A stretch of DNA of 64,000 nt from Alitta virens (Eukaryota > Annelida > Polychaeta > Phyllodocida > Nereididae), in assembly GCA_932294295.1 (NCBI GenBank), contig OW028583.1, positions 3,049,501 through 3,113,500 on the forward strand, given 5' to 3'. Within the stretch, counting starts at the first letter, position 1. Each line of letters opens with the position of its first letter. Of this stretch, positions 1 through 11,165 are shown piece after piece. The translations under genes were made by a program, and so were the position numbers. The notes beneath the pieces are model-generated. The model made no database searches. It was given only the letters and a program-made list of their open reading frames with translations, and was not told the DNA's origin.

Positions 1-116
1 CGTGCGCGTCACACGGAAACTGATAAGTGACAGAAACAATTGTTTTCCAGAGCTGTGCATGAACTCAACCCAAGACTTTGTGAAATACAAGAAAGTTACA
101 CCATTCGACAAATGAA

Positions 117-571
117 TAGTATGAGATTACTTAAATTCTGGGTGATCGATATCAAATTAGTATCTAATTAAGGAACTGTTCTTTGCAGAGTTAAGACAGC
201 AACTTTCGAGGGGGCATCACTGACTGGACCATCAGAAAACCATTAAGAGGCAGTTAAAAAGTCTGATTAGAAGAGGGTGAAACCACAAGTCCAACATATG
301 TGATGTCGTTAACTGACATATAGGGTGGTCATCTGGTCAAGGAGAATATGCAAATAGCATTGGGCCATTTAGGATTATGGGATAAACATATGCCAAATGG
401 GGTAAAACTGAGGGACCTAACGTCAATTTAATGACATCAACATTGCCTTATCTACTTTTTGATCCGTCTCCAAACGTTGTTATGAAGATATCTACTCTGC
501 AAAGAACAGTTCCTTACTTTGATACTAATTTTATGACCGATCATCCAAAATTAAGAAATCTCATACTGCAT
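117..571. repeat. Large foldback: 80-bp inverted arms flanking the family D element
   Basis: Bases 117-194 (AGTATGAGATTACTT.. to ..AACTGTTCTTTGCAGAG) are the reverse complement, at roughly 85% by eye, of 493-571 (CTCTGCAAAGAACAGTT.. to ..AAATCTCATACT). The family D MITE fills the space between. Either a MITE landed in a foldback element, or this is a composite element with extended termini. Confidence 0.7.
197..490. mobile_element. MITE family D, right end lost
   Basis: CAGCAACTTTCGAGGGGGCA at the left, then the same body as 6702-7035 (TGACTGGACCATCAGAAAAC, GGTGGTCATCTGGTCAAGGA, ATTGCCTTATCTACTTTTTG) up to GTTGTTATGAAG, where the right terminus should start. It sits exactly between two arms of a longer inverted repeat. 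Confidence 0.75.
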
Positions 572-2610
572 TTCAACATTTTCACTACGGTTACAACATC
601 CTTCTATGTACTCCTTGAAAATAACTCCAGTGTAGACACTGTTATTGTCTCAATAATAACGAGAGTGTTCTCAGAATAGCACTATTTCTCTGACAAAAAC
701 ATTCTCCCATCCAAGTAGAACTAAAACTGTACAACATTAAATAAATGTAGGAATTTTTTAGCAGGCAAATACAACATAGACTGGATTCACTGGAGTCACT
801 AGACACAGAAAATATACTTTACGACATAATACAAAGTAACAACATCACACACAAAAATAATATTTGTATCAATATTTGTATTAATATTTGTATTAATTCA
901 AACTTATATCTTTCAAATTTCATACTCGTATTATTTCATATTTATAATTTTGTACGACATAAATGTACGAATAAAGATATTAATACACCTGTAATTATAC
1001 ATCTCTGAGTTATACAATAAGAAAGTTTAAAAAATATTAATAATAATTATTAATACTTATGTATATTTACAAATATCTGATTATTTATTTTTATTTTTTT
1101 ACCACAGCCTTAGAACTTATCTTAACACGACTAATAAAGGAAATTAAATAAATACTACGGTAACTATTGACAATATTCAATGTATTTTGTAATAAATATA
1201 CAATTTCATATATGGTTGTGTGAGATTGATCGGTTAAACTGGTTTGGACCGGTCGAAACCGCATCATTCTGGTGAAAACTAGTTCATTCCAGTAAAAAAA
1301 TAATCATATATCATAATAATTGATAGTTCAGCATTTTTTAATAGATTTTTGTTAATTTCCCTTCACCTCAAATTATGAAGAAACTTAATTATTAAATCAG
1401 TGGATCCTACAATTTGTTGACTGACGATATGTACATATTATAATTAAATTAAATTGTAATCTATATATATGATTAATTTGTGGTCAGGAAAATGACCGTC
1501 AAAAAATAAATAAGCAAAAGAAAGAAAATGCATGAAAATAATGAAATGAAACTAAATTTGAGTGGTGTCTGTTGCGTGTGCTAATATATCAAATTTCTAC
1601 GGTGTACAATTTTGTGAGATTTGTGTGTTTTCAGCGATTTTTGTTTTTGTTTGTGCGTTTTCACCTTTTGTTTGTCAAAGTGGAGTCACTTATTTCCTCT
1701 GCTCTGTCAGACCTGCAAATTTTTCATGTCAGAAAAAATAAAAAATGTTATTTCAAAGCATAATAAGACATTTATTTCACATAGATGGACATGTACATAT
1801 GATGCAGAGTGTGTATCAATTGATTGGAATATCCATAATAAGCAAACTGATATTAAATGCAAATTAAATGGCATTTTGTTTGCAAAATATATTGAAAATC
1901 TGCAAAAAATACAAGCCAATGCAATAATACAATAGGTGATCACAATGTATAATTAAATACATCTATAAGCAAGAAAAACATGTATCACAAGCAAACTATA
2001 TTCAACATTTTAGATGTTGTAATTTTGTTAATGATTTCAATACAAATAATATTTTATATTTCAACTTTTCTTTCTGTCTTTTGTGTATCTTAACTCCACA
2101 AAAATTGTTTATATAATTTTTTTTTTATTAAATATTTTATAAATCCCATCCAATGATGATCCTAGAGGCAAAAATGAATGAGTTGTACTCCATAATATAT
2201 TAATATACATATACATATTTCATTAATGATTCAGTTACATCACCTCAGACTAGGAGCAGTAAGTTGTGCAAATTCTTTGTAATAAGATATATTTCCTTCA
2301 TCATTTTGATCATATTAAAATCCCCAACTACATATGGTACATGAATGTCATATTAGCAATTCCTGTGGGTCATGTCTAATCCTATTTTAACCCTTGGAGG
2401 GTATACAATATCAAAGCATTCCTCTCTATAAATTCTTTCAGTATTTTCTTGAAACATAATTATGCCTCATAAAAAATTCATTGTAAATCACATTTGTGCA
2501 CCATTTTCACATTTACACAAATCCTCGTTTCATCAATGTTAAAAGGCATAGATGTATTTATACAAGAATGTAATTGGGTTTCATGTCCGCTATTCTCAAT
2601 GAGCTCAGCT
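572..2610. other. AT-rich intergenic sequence, no gene recognised
   Basis: Very AT-rich, with several short open frames at 1572-1943 on both strands that lack any domain. A degenerate repeat of GGTTnnAACyGGT-type motifs lies at 1220-1295. Confidence 0.4.
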
Positions 2611-2614
2611 GACA

Positions 2615-2757
2615 TTACAATTTACACCCTTCGCAGGCCTGTTCTAGCTTGAGCCTTTCTCAGCCATTACAGCACTCCTTTGGTTAAACACTCTACTACT
2701 GCCATCACTGTCTATAGAGGTAATGGAGTGAAGCAATGGTTTACAGCCAATTTCAAA
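2615..2757. repeat. SINE-like fragment sharing a body with 9905-10190 and 21720-21850
   Basis: ACAATTTACACCCTTCGCAG.., CTTGAGCCTTTCTCAGC.., CTACTACTGCCATCACTGTC recurs at about 9925-10060 and 21730-21850. In the copy at 9905-10190 the block continues into a tRNA-like head, so it is probably a second SINE family (minus orientation). Confidence 0.55.
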
Positions 2758-2920
2758 GACTTGGAAACAAGTCTATTAGAGGTGAAAGGTATACTCCAGA
2801 TGACGTCATGTGAATCCAGGACTCTCATTGGATGAGGGACTACTGTGGCCAATGGGAGTCCTGGATTCACAAGACATCATCTGGAGTTTAGCTTCTAAGT
2901 CTCTGAGATTGGTTTCCAAA
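2758..2920. repeat. Foldback hairpin, about 80-bp arms
   Basis: The core 2793-2887 has nearly perfect arms (ACTCCAGATGACGTCATGTG.. against ..AAGACATCATCTGGAGT) around a loop of under 20 bases. Weaker complementarity continues outward to GACTTGGAAACAAG and CTGAGATTGGTTTCCAAATC. It adjoins the tRNA-like head at 2965-3040. Confidence 0.75.
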
Positions 2921-2964
2921 TCATTCAATTTGGCCGTAAGGAAGATTTGCGCAGTTCTTCCATG

Positions 2965-3040
2965 TCGTGGCGGGATTTGAACCCTCGACCATGCGCGTAC
3001 AAGTCCAAAACCTTCACCACTGGAACACAGCACCCACAGA
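2965..3040 (-). repeat. tRNA-derived SINE head with perfect B box
   Basis: Minus strand: CAGTGGTGAAGGTTTTGGAC (A-box-like) followed about 30 bases later by GGTTCAAATCC, a perfect RNA polymerase III B box. It does not fold as an intact tRNA and lacks an acceptor stem, so it is SINE-derived rather than a tRNA gene. Confidence 0.6.
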
Positions 3041-3569
3041 AATATGTATCATTTTATATTTAAAAAAAAAAACAGTACCACAGTGGTCTTAATATCTCAC
3101 AGATATCACAGGCTTACTGCACATAGAATATGATAAAGGCAGAACTTAATGTATCCAATACAATATGTTTTAAAAAAAACAGTACACATTGGTCTAAATA
3201 TCTCACATACAAACACAGGCTTACTGCATATGGAATAAAAGCAGCACTTTAAGGCCAGAATATATAAATACCAGCCCCTGTCCCCGAGGTTAAGCCCCGC
3301 TCAGGCCGGCTTTGCAAAAACGACAAGTTCACAACCTTCGACCTCGTGGCATGACGGGGATGTCGCTTTCGAAAAGCCACAGAAGCGGCTAAATATGACC
3401 GAAAGAGAAAGTTCACAAAAGCAGTGTGTTTGCATTATGTGTGTATTGTAATCTACATGGCAGCAAGACTGCAGATTATTCTGGATAAACGTGAATTTTA
3501 GTCCAACAATAGCGTGTCATATTGTACAGAAAAAGTGTCAAGCCACGAAATTAATTATAAAATGACTTT
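3041..3569. other. Unannotated sequence with a GC-richer patch
   Basis: Two similar short blocks (TAAAAAAAAAAACAGTACCA near 3060 and TTTTAAAAAAAACAGTACAC near 3168, each followed by GGTCT.AATATCTCACA and CACAGGCTTACTGCA) form a degenerate duplication of about 110-bp period. A GC-richer CpG patch lies at 3280-3380. No gene is recognised. Confidence 0.4.
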
Positions 3570-3969
3570 ACATTCTTTCTTTCGTTACTTTTTTCCTTCT
3601 TTTTATATCTTTCCATCTTTCTATCTTTCTGTCTTTCCTTCTTTTTTGTCTTTCTTTCCTTCTATCTTTCGTTCATTTCTATCTTTCTTTCTATCTTTCT
3701 GCCTTATCATGGTCTATCTATCTATCTATTTATCTATATTTCCTTCTTTCATTCTTTCTTTCTTTCTGTCTTTCTTTCTGTCTTTCCTTCTTTTTTGTCT
3801 TCCTTTCCTTCTATCTTTCTTTCATTTCTTTCCTTTATTCTATCTTCCATTCATTTCTATCTTTCTTTCTATCTTTCTGCCTTATCATTATCTATCTATC
3901 TATCTATCTTTCTTTCTATCTTTCCACTTTCTTTCTTTCTTTCCGTCTTTTCCTTCTCTCTCTTTCTAA
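3570..3969. repeat. Pyrimidine microsatellite (CTTT)n/(CTAT)n
   Basis: About 400 bp of CTTT, CTTTTT and CTAT tetramer variants on one strand. The Phe/Ser/Leu-rich open frames across it are artefacts of the composition. Confidence 0.95.
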
Positions 3970-4857
3970 AGATTACATGTGATAGTCTCAGTTAAACATG
4001 TAGCCAAAATCCCTCACAAAATATTGAGCACTAATCCCATCTTAGCTATCTAAATATAGCAGTATAGAACTTCAACAAACTCACAGTCCTATAATCATCA
4101 CTTGCAAATTGCAGCCTCTGTAACTTTACACCAACCATTCATTAGCTTAGCCACAAGACTGCAAATGTGGACCCCTAAACCTCAAATTAACCGCAGTAAT
4201 TTATGGTAAACATAGGAATTCAATTTGGTTTGTGGATAAATCTGAAAACGCCACGAAACCAATGAACAATCATGAGGCTATTTTGAGTGTATCAGAAACA
4301 CCACTGGAAGCACCATTATAAACACCAATTAGATGTAATTGGAGCGAGCACTTCGTAACACCTCATAGAAATTGATGAAACTTCCACCCCCAAAATGATA
4401 AATGCCTTTCTCTCATGCTTTCCAGCAATTCATACTTCATCACAGTGCTAGTGGCAATTAGTAATATTTCAACATTGATTTTTTGGAGCTACCATGATTG
4501 CTCAATTTAAGTCACATTCAAACATGCCATATCTTTTCCTTCACAACTTTTTGCAGTGATTTAACTACATTTTGTAACTCCACAACAGAACATAATGCCT
4601 GAAAATGGCCCAAACGCATGGAATTAATTGCTCCACACCATGAAGATTCATATTTCATAAAATCATGAAGCTCTCGGGGTAAACTAATATCTCCATGCAA
4701 AAGAGAATTAGGCAAACTATTAGAGCTACAATTTGTCTTCATTTGGCAACTAAACCTAATTAATGAGGAATTATAGGGAGTGGTAAAATCAATAGTCTGA
4801 GTCTAATAATTAGGCCAGCTGTTAGAGGTTGCACTTGACCATTAAGGTACTCACAAT
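3970..4857. other. Unannotated AT-rich sequence
   Basis: No repeat terminus or coding signal recognised. A 74-codon minus frame at 4518-4742 has no known motif. Confidence 0.35.
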
Positions 4858-5714
4858 TAGGGTTGTCATTGATATCAATTACTCATTCGATATCGATATC
4901 AGTACCCCCACTTTCGATATTGCAATATCGCAAATTTCATTTTTTTTAAATTTCTTTATTGACCATGTATCATATGAAAAAATAAAATTAAAATAAATAA
5001 TTGCATTCTTCGAAATTATAATTAACACGGTTGGCAGACACTATGCAGTGTATATGCCATTACCAAACAATATTAAATATACATATATATGACAAATAAA
5101 ACAATCAAAATTAAATTTTTTATCGTAGATGTTAATTGATAACAATTAAAAATAGCACAAATTTTGTATTATCAGCATTCGCAGTTAGAAATGGAACCAT
5201 TAGTCATAGGAGTATATCTTCCTAGTCATTGTGAAACCATTAACCTTTAATGTGATAACTACTAAGCTAATTTGTTAGGCAATCAGTTTGCAATTTGGGG
5301 TGGGGGCTGTGTAGTCAAGTGCTCATCATGACACAAATGTACAATCATAGAGGATAAACGAAGAATTGGAACTTGAATTTTTTCGATTTTTCTATATCAA
5401 TATATCGACGATGACACTAGTTTTTCATGTTTAGAACTTGTGAGATTTTGGGTCTTGAAAACTAAAAGACACTCGGGTAGATAATTGTTGTGAAACTGTG
5501 TTGTTCAACTGGATGACATTCATATGAGACATTAAATTGGCGGTCCCTTGTAATTGGCGTCTATGCTGAGGCAAGTAAAAGACCCCACCTACAGGGTAAA
5601 TGTGTAACATGAGTGGACTCACAAATGTACAATCATAGAGGATAAACAAAGAATCGAACTTGATTTTTTTTCCATATCGCTTCATCGATATACAGCATAT
5701 CGATGACAACCCTA
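4858..5714. mobile_element. TIR element family G (AGGGTTGTCAT/ATGACAACCCT) with a nested SINE
   Basis: Starts TAGGGTTGTCATTGATATCA and ends ATATCGATGACAACCCTA. Subterminal GATATC/ATCGAT repeats are dense at both ends. Related copies are at 29960-30305 and 53990-54293. This copy is longer because a SINE body (about 5402-5620) is inserted; ACAAATGTACAATCATAGAG, present before it at 5332, repeats after it at 5621. Confidence 0.7.
5402..5620 (+). repeat. SINE S1, copy nested in element G
   Basis: ACTAGTTTTTCATGTTTAGA, GAGATTTTGGGTCTTGAAAA, then the SINE body (GGTCCCTTGTAATTGGCGTC, TATGCTGAGGCAAGTAAAAG, GTGTAACATGAGTGGACTC). Matches 54290-54525 from the same first base. The tail is cut off. Confidence 0.7.
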
Positions 5715-6699
5715 TCCACAATTATTAAATTTAAATATCTATGTCTCAATGTTACTAGTCTGGAGCTTAGCCACCTCATTTGACCAAGTGCAGGCAGACG
5801 TGAAGATGAGATGATATGGCTTGGCATCCATATATTAAAGAGGTTCTACAATGGAGGTAAGATAATTTCAATCCTTGTCTGAACCTTGGATTTCCAGTGT
5901 TACTAAATAGTTCAGTGGTTAAGGTTCAAGTCTGAAACATGAGGGTCCTAGCTTCGATTTTAAGCCAAAAAAAGAGGGGATGTTTTGCCTTTCAAACACT
6001 ATATATAGTTTTTTAACTGTTATTTGTACTAACACTACAGGCCAATTTAGGTAGCTGGGAATTCCCCCTTGACTACATTTACAGCAGTTTTAGAGCGAGC
6101 ATGGACAGTTACATCCTCAGAAGGACTTTTCACCTCTTTTGACCAAAGTTACCCCTCTCCAGTACAACTGTAATGCTATTCCAACTAATGGCTTGTATAG
6201 CACAGACACTTTTTTTATGACAAGGACATTAGGAATGGGCTAGAAAAGTTGGTAAATTTCTTTCACCAAAATGCGTCAAATTATTTGGTCACTACAGTTG
6301 CGGTTCAGGGCGGTTACCACATCATCAATATTATGGTAACCGGAAAGCAGTTACCATTTTTTAACCTTATTTCGATCCCTGCCATCGTACAACTACATTA
6401 TAGACATCCTATTTCTATCATGATCAGGGCCTATACATAATTCTTTGATACAGAATTGCAATAATTTTTGTTCATAGAACTCACACTATGGCCATATGGA
6501 CGCAATTAACCCAGGCAGCCAGAATTATTAATTCCTTTTCAGCCACCCAGGAATAGCATGTCAGCAACAATTAATCACCAGTAATGAATAATAAATACCA
6601 CATCATTTTTATCACCGGCTGGGGAAGGATAATTTGTAGCAAACAATGATGGAGAGTTTCAGGGAAATAGGTGTCTTATAAGTTGTACTTTATGAGAGA
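5715..6699. other. Unannotated sequence with a degenerate tRNA-like block
   Basis: At 5905-5955 TTCAGTGGTTAAGGTTCAAGTC..CTAGCTTCGATTTTAAGC resembles a decayed tRNA-derived head. At 5755-5830 a SINE-like stretch (GATGAGATGATATGGCTTGG) appears. Otherwise nothing is recognised. Confidence 0.35.
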
Positions 6700-6701
6700 T
6701 A

Positions 6702-7035
6702 CAGCCGTTTTCGAGGGGGCATGGCTGACTGGACCATCAGAAAACCATTTAGAGACAGTTAAAAAGTCTGATTAGAAGAGGGTGAAACCACAAGTGCAAC
6801 ATATGTGATGTCATCAACCGACATATGGGGTGGTCATCTGGTCAAGGAGAATATGAAAATAGCATTGGACTATTTGAAGCTATTTGAGGTTGTGGGATAA
6901 ACATGTGCCAAATGGGGTAAAACTGAGGGTCTTAACGTCAATTTAATGACATAAACATTGCCTTATCTACTTTTTGATCTGTCTCCAAACGTTGTTCTGA
7001 AGAATCAGAGTGCAATGCCCCTTCGAAAACTGCTG
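6702..7035. mobile_element. Tc1/mariner-like MITE family D, full copy (334 bp) with TA flanks
   Basis: Starts CAGCCGTTTTCGAGGGGGCA and ends TGCCCCTTCGAAAACTGCTG, an imperfect 20-bp inverted repeat. It is flanked by TA at 6700-6701 and 7036-7037. The body matches 197-490 closely. No coding capacity. Confidence 0.82.
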
Positions 7036-7037
7036 TA

Positions 7038-8286
7038 TATATAATTAATTATAAAGTAGGGTTTTATTTAGGAAAGGGTTCAAGATAAGTTAATTAATAA
7101 AGGCTTTTTTTGTGGATTATTTTTTTTTACTTGTCTTAGAATAGATTCAACATCTTAAAGGTTCCCACAACTTGTGTCAGTATTAGTTATATATCCCGAA
7201 TAGGAAGGAGTTAACTAACATTTTTGTTGGTTATATCTCGACGCCAAAGGCCCTTAAGCAGAGATGCCAAGTTCTTGAGTGGTGAATGAGTTTTGACTCT
7301 TTCCAAACAGTTTACATTAAAATGTTAAAGATTTATTCTGGTCCTCATTGCGTGAGTTACATTAAAATATGAAGGAAATACTGAAGTCCACCGAATGTGT
7401 GAGACTTGGTATGTCTGGAAGAGCTACTTGCAGCCAGTTGCCCTGCAGGATTTGAACCCACAACCTCATGTTTTGAACCCACAACCTCATGTTTCTAACT
7501 TTTTAAGTCCTGTCTATAAATAGAGTAAAATAGCAACAGCCATTTTATACCACAACAATGGCTGCCTTTGGAAACAATAAGACAAAACACAATCGCAGAC
7601 TGAATGGGGTGACACATGTGGACTTTCTCAGGCCAGAGAGAGGCTTGATTGTCTAGAGTGTGGCATAAAACATGTGTAAGCTAACGAAGAAAAAGGATGC
7701 TAGCATATCTACATCCTCTTAGGAAAACAAAACAAAAAAGCTCTCAGTGAAAGCGCAGAATAGTTGTGCAAATAGCATTTGCAAAGAGAGCCATCAGCTT
7801 ATGACAATGGCAGACGATGAACGATCTCTGCGAGCGCTATCAGCGATGGAACTGCATCGGCCAATCATAGCGAAGTAGGTCACAAAAGCACTCAACTAGG
7901 TCGCCACCAGGGGGGAAATGAGGTCAGGAGCAATCCACAGAGATTTGGGATGATAGATAACGGACCTTATCCATTTACTGGGAGTAAAACGGAATAAAAG
8001 ATGATCGTAAAAAGCTGGGATGAGAGGGCAGCCAAAAAATGGCCGGGTATCAGCATGAAATTCTCCCCCATAGAGCACAGCATGCATTTGTGCCAGCGCC
8101 AATTTGCGGTTAAGCCTGGAGCCGCATTGTCTGGCTCCCGGTATGGTGAAAAGGTTATAGGTGCAAAAGGAGAGACGAGATGAAAAGTCATACCATTTGT
8201 AGCCCAAAATGATAGACAGAAGATTAACATTGTTTTTTCTCCCAATATACCTACAAAAAACTATATCCCTAATTAGTTTCCTTGTA
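7038..8286. other. Unannotated sequence; short tandem duplication at 7445-7490
   Basis: TTTGAACCCACAACCTCATG occurs twice in succession (about 7450-7491), next to a tRNA-like B-box remnant on the minus strand. A GC-richer stretch at 7800-8190 has a minus-strand open frame joined to the MITE at 8295; I see no domain and treat it as chance. Confidence 0.35.
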
Positions 8287-8294
8287 CTCCAGCA

Positions 8295-8464
8295 CAGTGG
8301 CGGGACCAATGTGGGGGGGGGGGGGGGGGGGGGGCAACATGCCCCTCGGAAAAAAAAGGAGAAATTTTGGGGGAAGGGAAAAATGGGGAAATGTACATGT
8401 AGCGACTTTGGGGAAATCATAATTTTGTTTGCCCCCCCAAAAAAAAAACCTGGTCCCGCCACTG
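8295..8464. mobile_element. hAT-type MITE with perfect 8-bp target-site duplication
   Basis: Starts CAGTGGCGGGACCA and ends TGGTCCCGCCACTG (14-bp perfect inverted repeat). It is flanked on both sides by CTCCAGCA (8287-8294 and 8465-8472). An 8-bp duplication with CAGTGGCGG ends is the hAT hallmark. The interior carries long G and C/A runs and no gene. It breaks up the 188-codon minus-strand open frame seen across this region, which is therefore not a gene. Confidence 0.92.
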
Positions 8465-8617
8465 CTCCAGCATGACAGGCCCATCTTTTCTATTATTCTG
8501 AGAGGGATATAAATCAATGAATTTGAGATGGGCTGTTCATCCTATATTTTTGCACCAGACATGGCTAATCAGGACAAGCAGGTGCGAAGGCAATGAGGTG
8601 AATGAAGAAGCAACTTC

Positions 8618-8669
8618 CAACATGGGCTGGAATCGAACCAAGGACCCAGTGGTTGGCAGCCCGGTTATT
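8618..8669 (-). repeat. tRNA-derived SINE head, interrupted by a MITE
   Basis: Minus strand GGTTCGATTCC is a perfect B box. The A-box side is disrupted at 8670 by the CAGGGTTCC element. Confidence 0.5.
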
Positions 8670-8978
8670 CAGGGTTCCCACAGAAATCATGAAATTAAAT
8701 TCCATGACTTTTCCATGACCATTTATAGCATTTCCCTGACTTTCTTTCGATAAAATCTGCATAACGAAGTCAACGATTGCAAATTATAACAGCTTCCACA
8801 CACCCCTTGCAGCCATCCCTACCACCCATTTTATTGCAGACAATGCTTTTTTTTTTTGTCTATCTAAAATTCCATTATTTTCCATAACCTTTTTAAAATG
8901 TCTATAATTCCATGACTTTTCTATGACAACCATTTTTTTCAAGATTTTCCACGATTTTCCACGACTGTCAGAACCCTG
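8670..8978. mobile_element. hAT-like MITE, CAGGGTTCC/ACCCTG ends (309 bp)
   Basis: Starts CAGGGTTCCCACAGAAATC and ends GACTGTCAGAACCCTG. Subterminal ATTCCATGACTTTTCCATGA repeats occur near the left end and, similarly, near the right end. GTTATT flanks both sides, compatible with an eroded target duplication. The insertion splits a tRNA-like SINE head (8618-8669). Confidence 0.75.
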
Positions 8979-9117
8979 TTATTTCTATAAAAATGTCAGA
9001 TATACTAACCCACAGCTGTGCAATAAAACATTGGCACTCTATATTATATTTGATTAAATTCTGGCAGGTGGACAACCAAATCTAGTAGTCTAGCCAATGA
9101 GCAGTTTCTCTAATTAT

Positions 9118-9182
9118 CAGGGATTTGAACCTAGGGCTGCTTAGATAGTAAGTAAACATTTTAACCACTGGGCCAATATGCC
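9118..9182 (-). repeat. tRNA-derived SINE head
   Basis: Minus strand reads GGCCCAGTGGTTAAAATGTT, then CTAGGTTCAAATCCCTG: an A-box-like and a perfect B box at tRNA-like spacing. The stems do not complete, so it is not a tRNA gene. Confidence 0.6.
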
Positions 9183-9590
9183 TTATTGTACCTATAAAAC
9201 TAGATAATATATTATACTTTTGAAATACCAAACCTCTCTTATTATCAGAGTGTCGATACCGATATCACCCACATCGATCAAAATCGATCAAAATCGATCG
9301 ATTTCGATAGAAACCGTTCAGTAAACAAGTACTCTTCAACGCTTTTCTATAAAACAGCAACAAATCAAGGTCTGGCTGTGAAAAGCACACTACAGACCTC
9401 TCAAAACTTTCACACAAAACAACATAAGCTCATTCAGGGCTAATCAATACTTCCCTTTAAGTCCAATTCAGCGAAGTTCAAACAAGTGTACAGAGTGCTC
9501 CAGACTTGTTTAATGTGATTTCAAAAAGAGAAAAATATCAACTTGGGCTTAAAATATCCCAGACTATCGCCTCAATTATCTCTGTTAACA
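9183..9590. other. Unannotated sequence with an ATCGAT-rich patch
   Basis: A short tandem of GATCAAAATC/ATCGAT-type units lies at 9270-9312. Otherwise nothing is recognised. Confidence 0.35.
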
Positions 9591-9592
9591 AG

Positions 9593-9594
<2 letters not shown>

Positions 9595-9631
<37 letters not shown>
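9595..9631. repeat. Poly(T) run
   Basis: An uninterrupted run of more than 30 T, probably a minus-strand retroposon A-tail; no element is identified next to it. Confidence 0.9.
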
Positions 9632-9769
9632 TCAGAAGGGAAGTAGCAAAAATGTTCAAATTTCTTGGCTACCAAGTGGAAAACTGTGTTGTCAAGCTAT
9701 GCAAATTATTTTAATATCGATGATCATTACTTGGGGAAATGATTTACGACTGACTGAATTTCAACCACA

Positions 9770-9832
9770 TATGCCCCACGGGTGGGATCTTTCACTTGCC
9801 TAAGTATAGACACGGAGTACAAGGCATTACAT
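9770..9832 (-). repeat. SINE fragment (S-family body)
   Basis: GCCCCACGGGTGGGATCTTT, CACTTGCCTAAGTATAGACA and GGAGTACAAGGCAT match the SINE body in reverse orientation. Confidence 0.65.
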
Positions 9833-9904
9833 ACACCCTAAAACTCCATAATCAAAATGTTAATGTAATGTTATGTAAATATGGTTCATAGTCCGAGTTA
9901 TCAC

Positions 9905-10195
9905 CGCCCAAGCAGTCTCAACCGACTTTACAATAACACGCTTGGCAGGCATGTTCAAGCTTGAGCCTTTCTCAACTCCCCGGAGAGTATACAGCCCATT
10001 ACAAATAATTACCTGCAGGGACTAGGCACTTACATTTGCCATCCCTGCCTATAGCCAAGTACCCATTTACACCTGGGTGGAGTGGAGCAAGAGTTACAGA
10101 GGTTCTACTCAGTTCCTCCATGCCATGGTGGGGGCTCGAACCTACAACCTTCAGTTCGAAGGCGAGCATTTTAACCACAAGGCCATGGCATCGCT
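9905..10195 (-). repeat. Second tRNA-derived SINE family (T), near-complete copy
   Basis: On the minus strand the head (10195-10135) reads GCCTTGTGGTTAAAATGCTC (A-box-like), then GTAGGTTCGAGCCCCC (B box). The body runs to 9905 and contains the CTTGAGCCTTTCTCA and TTGCCATCCCTGCC blocks shared with 2615-2757 and 21720-21850. A further half copy lies at 10230-10330. Confidence 0.65.
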
Positions 10196-10329
10196 ATAAA
10201 TGCAGGATTTACAGTCTGTTATCACTCTAGTCTCGACCGATTTCACACCCTCGGCAGGCCAGTACAAGCACGAGTCTTTCCAACTAGCCTCTTCAAGCAT
10301 GAGTCTTTCTCAACTTCCTGGGGTGTACA

Positions 10330-11165
10330 CAGCCGAGCAACTGTAGTTAGGCTAATAGGCTATGCTCTCCGCAATCCCTAATAAAATAATACCAGATAAT
10401 TTTTTTCCCCAGCTGAGTATACAACATCTTACTTTAACAGGACCCAGATGAGATGCAACAACTCCACCTAGCGGCCACCCTGCTCTTAGCAGTCTGAATA
10501 CAACAGTTACAACCCCAATTTATACAGCTACCCTGCACAGTTAGCACCACTATTTATAAAGTTACCCTGCACGACACTATTCTTGCAACAAGCGCTCGTA
10601 GCATGACCTCTTTTACAGCAACTGCGGCCATTGACACAATCAACACTGGGGCCGCACATGGTGGGGTGTGATAAACCACCCAGGGGGACCCCTCCTGTCA
10701 TTGCTGACCCCCAAATGGGGCCCCATGAGGCTCTACACATAAACAACATCAACGTGGAAAAGTGCTGTTACAGGCTAGGCTGTGAATACAGTGCTTTAGA
10801 GGCAAAATTAGTGCACAGAGCATTACATGCACCAGCAGGCATGGGAATACAGTCAGAACATGATTGAGATAAATGCTACATTAATGGTTATCAATCATGG
10901 AAGAATGGCGCAGTTTGACAAGTGCTAAGGGATTTGGGGACCAAATGGTCATGATATGGGTTCGAAATGATTTAAGAATATAACAAACTAGCTTTCAATG
11001 AACCATCAACCATCAAAGGTTATATACTGGTCTAGGCATCCTCGTTTTGTAGATTAGACAGTAATTAGCAAAATAATATAAACATCACAATACAATAAGA
11101 CCGTATATGTATTTCAAACTTAAATCTAAATCGGCATAGAAAAGATGTAACTATCGATGTATATA
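10330..11165. other. Unannotated sequence
   Basis: Opposing open frames at 10528-10867 overlap one another and carry no domain. Nothing else is recognised. Confidence 0.35.

Noticed and set aside
2965..3040. Possible tRNA gene
   Set aside because: A- and B-box-like motifs are present but acceptor and anticodon stems do not form; the same pattern recurs in dispersed copies, so it is SINE-derived. The same applies at 8618, 9118 and 10135.
3514..3995. Open frames of 151 and 66 codons rich in Phe, Ser, Leu and Tyr
   Set aside because: They are translations of a CTTT/CTAT microsatellite, not proteins.
7896..8517. 188-codon minus-strand frame with overlapping frames on both strands
   Set aside because: It runs through a young hAT MITE with long G/C runs; removing the element breaks the frame, and no domain is present.
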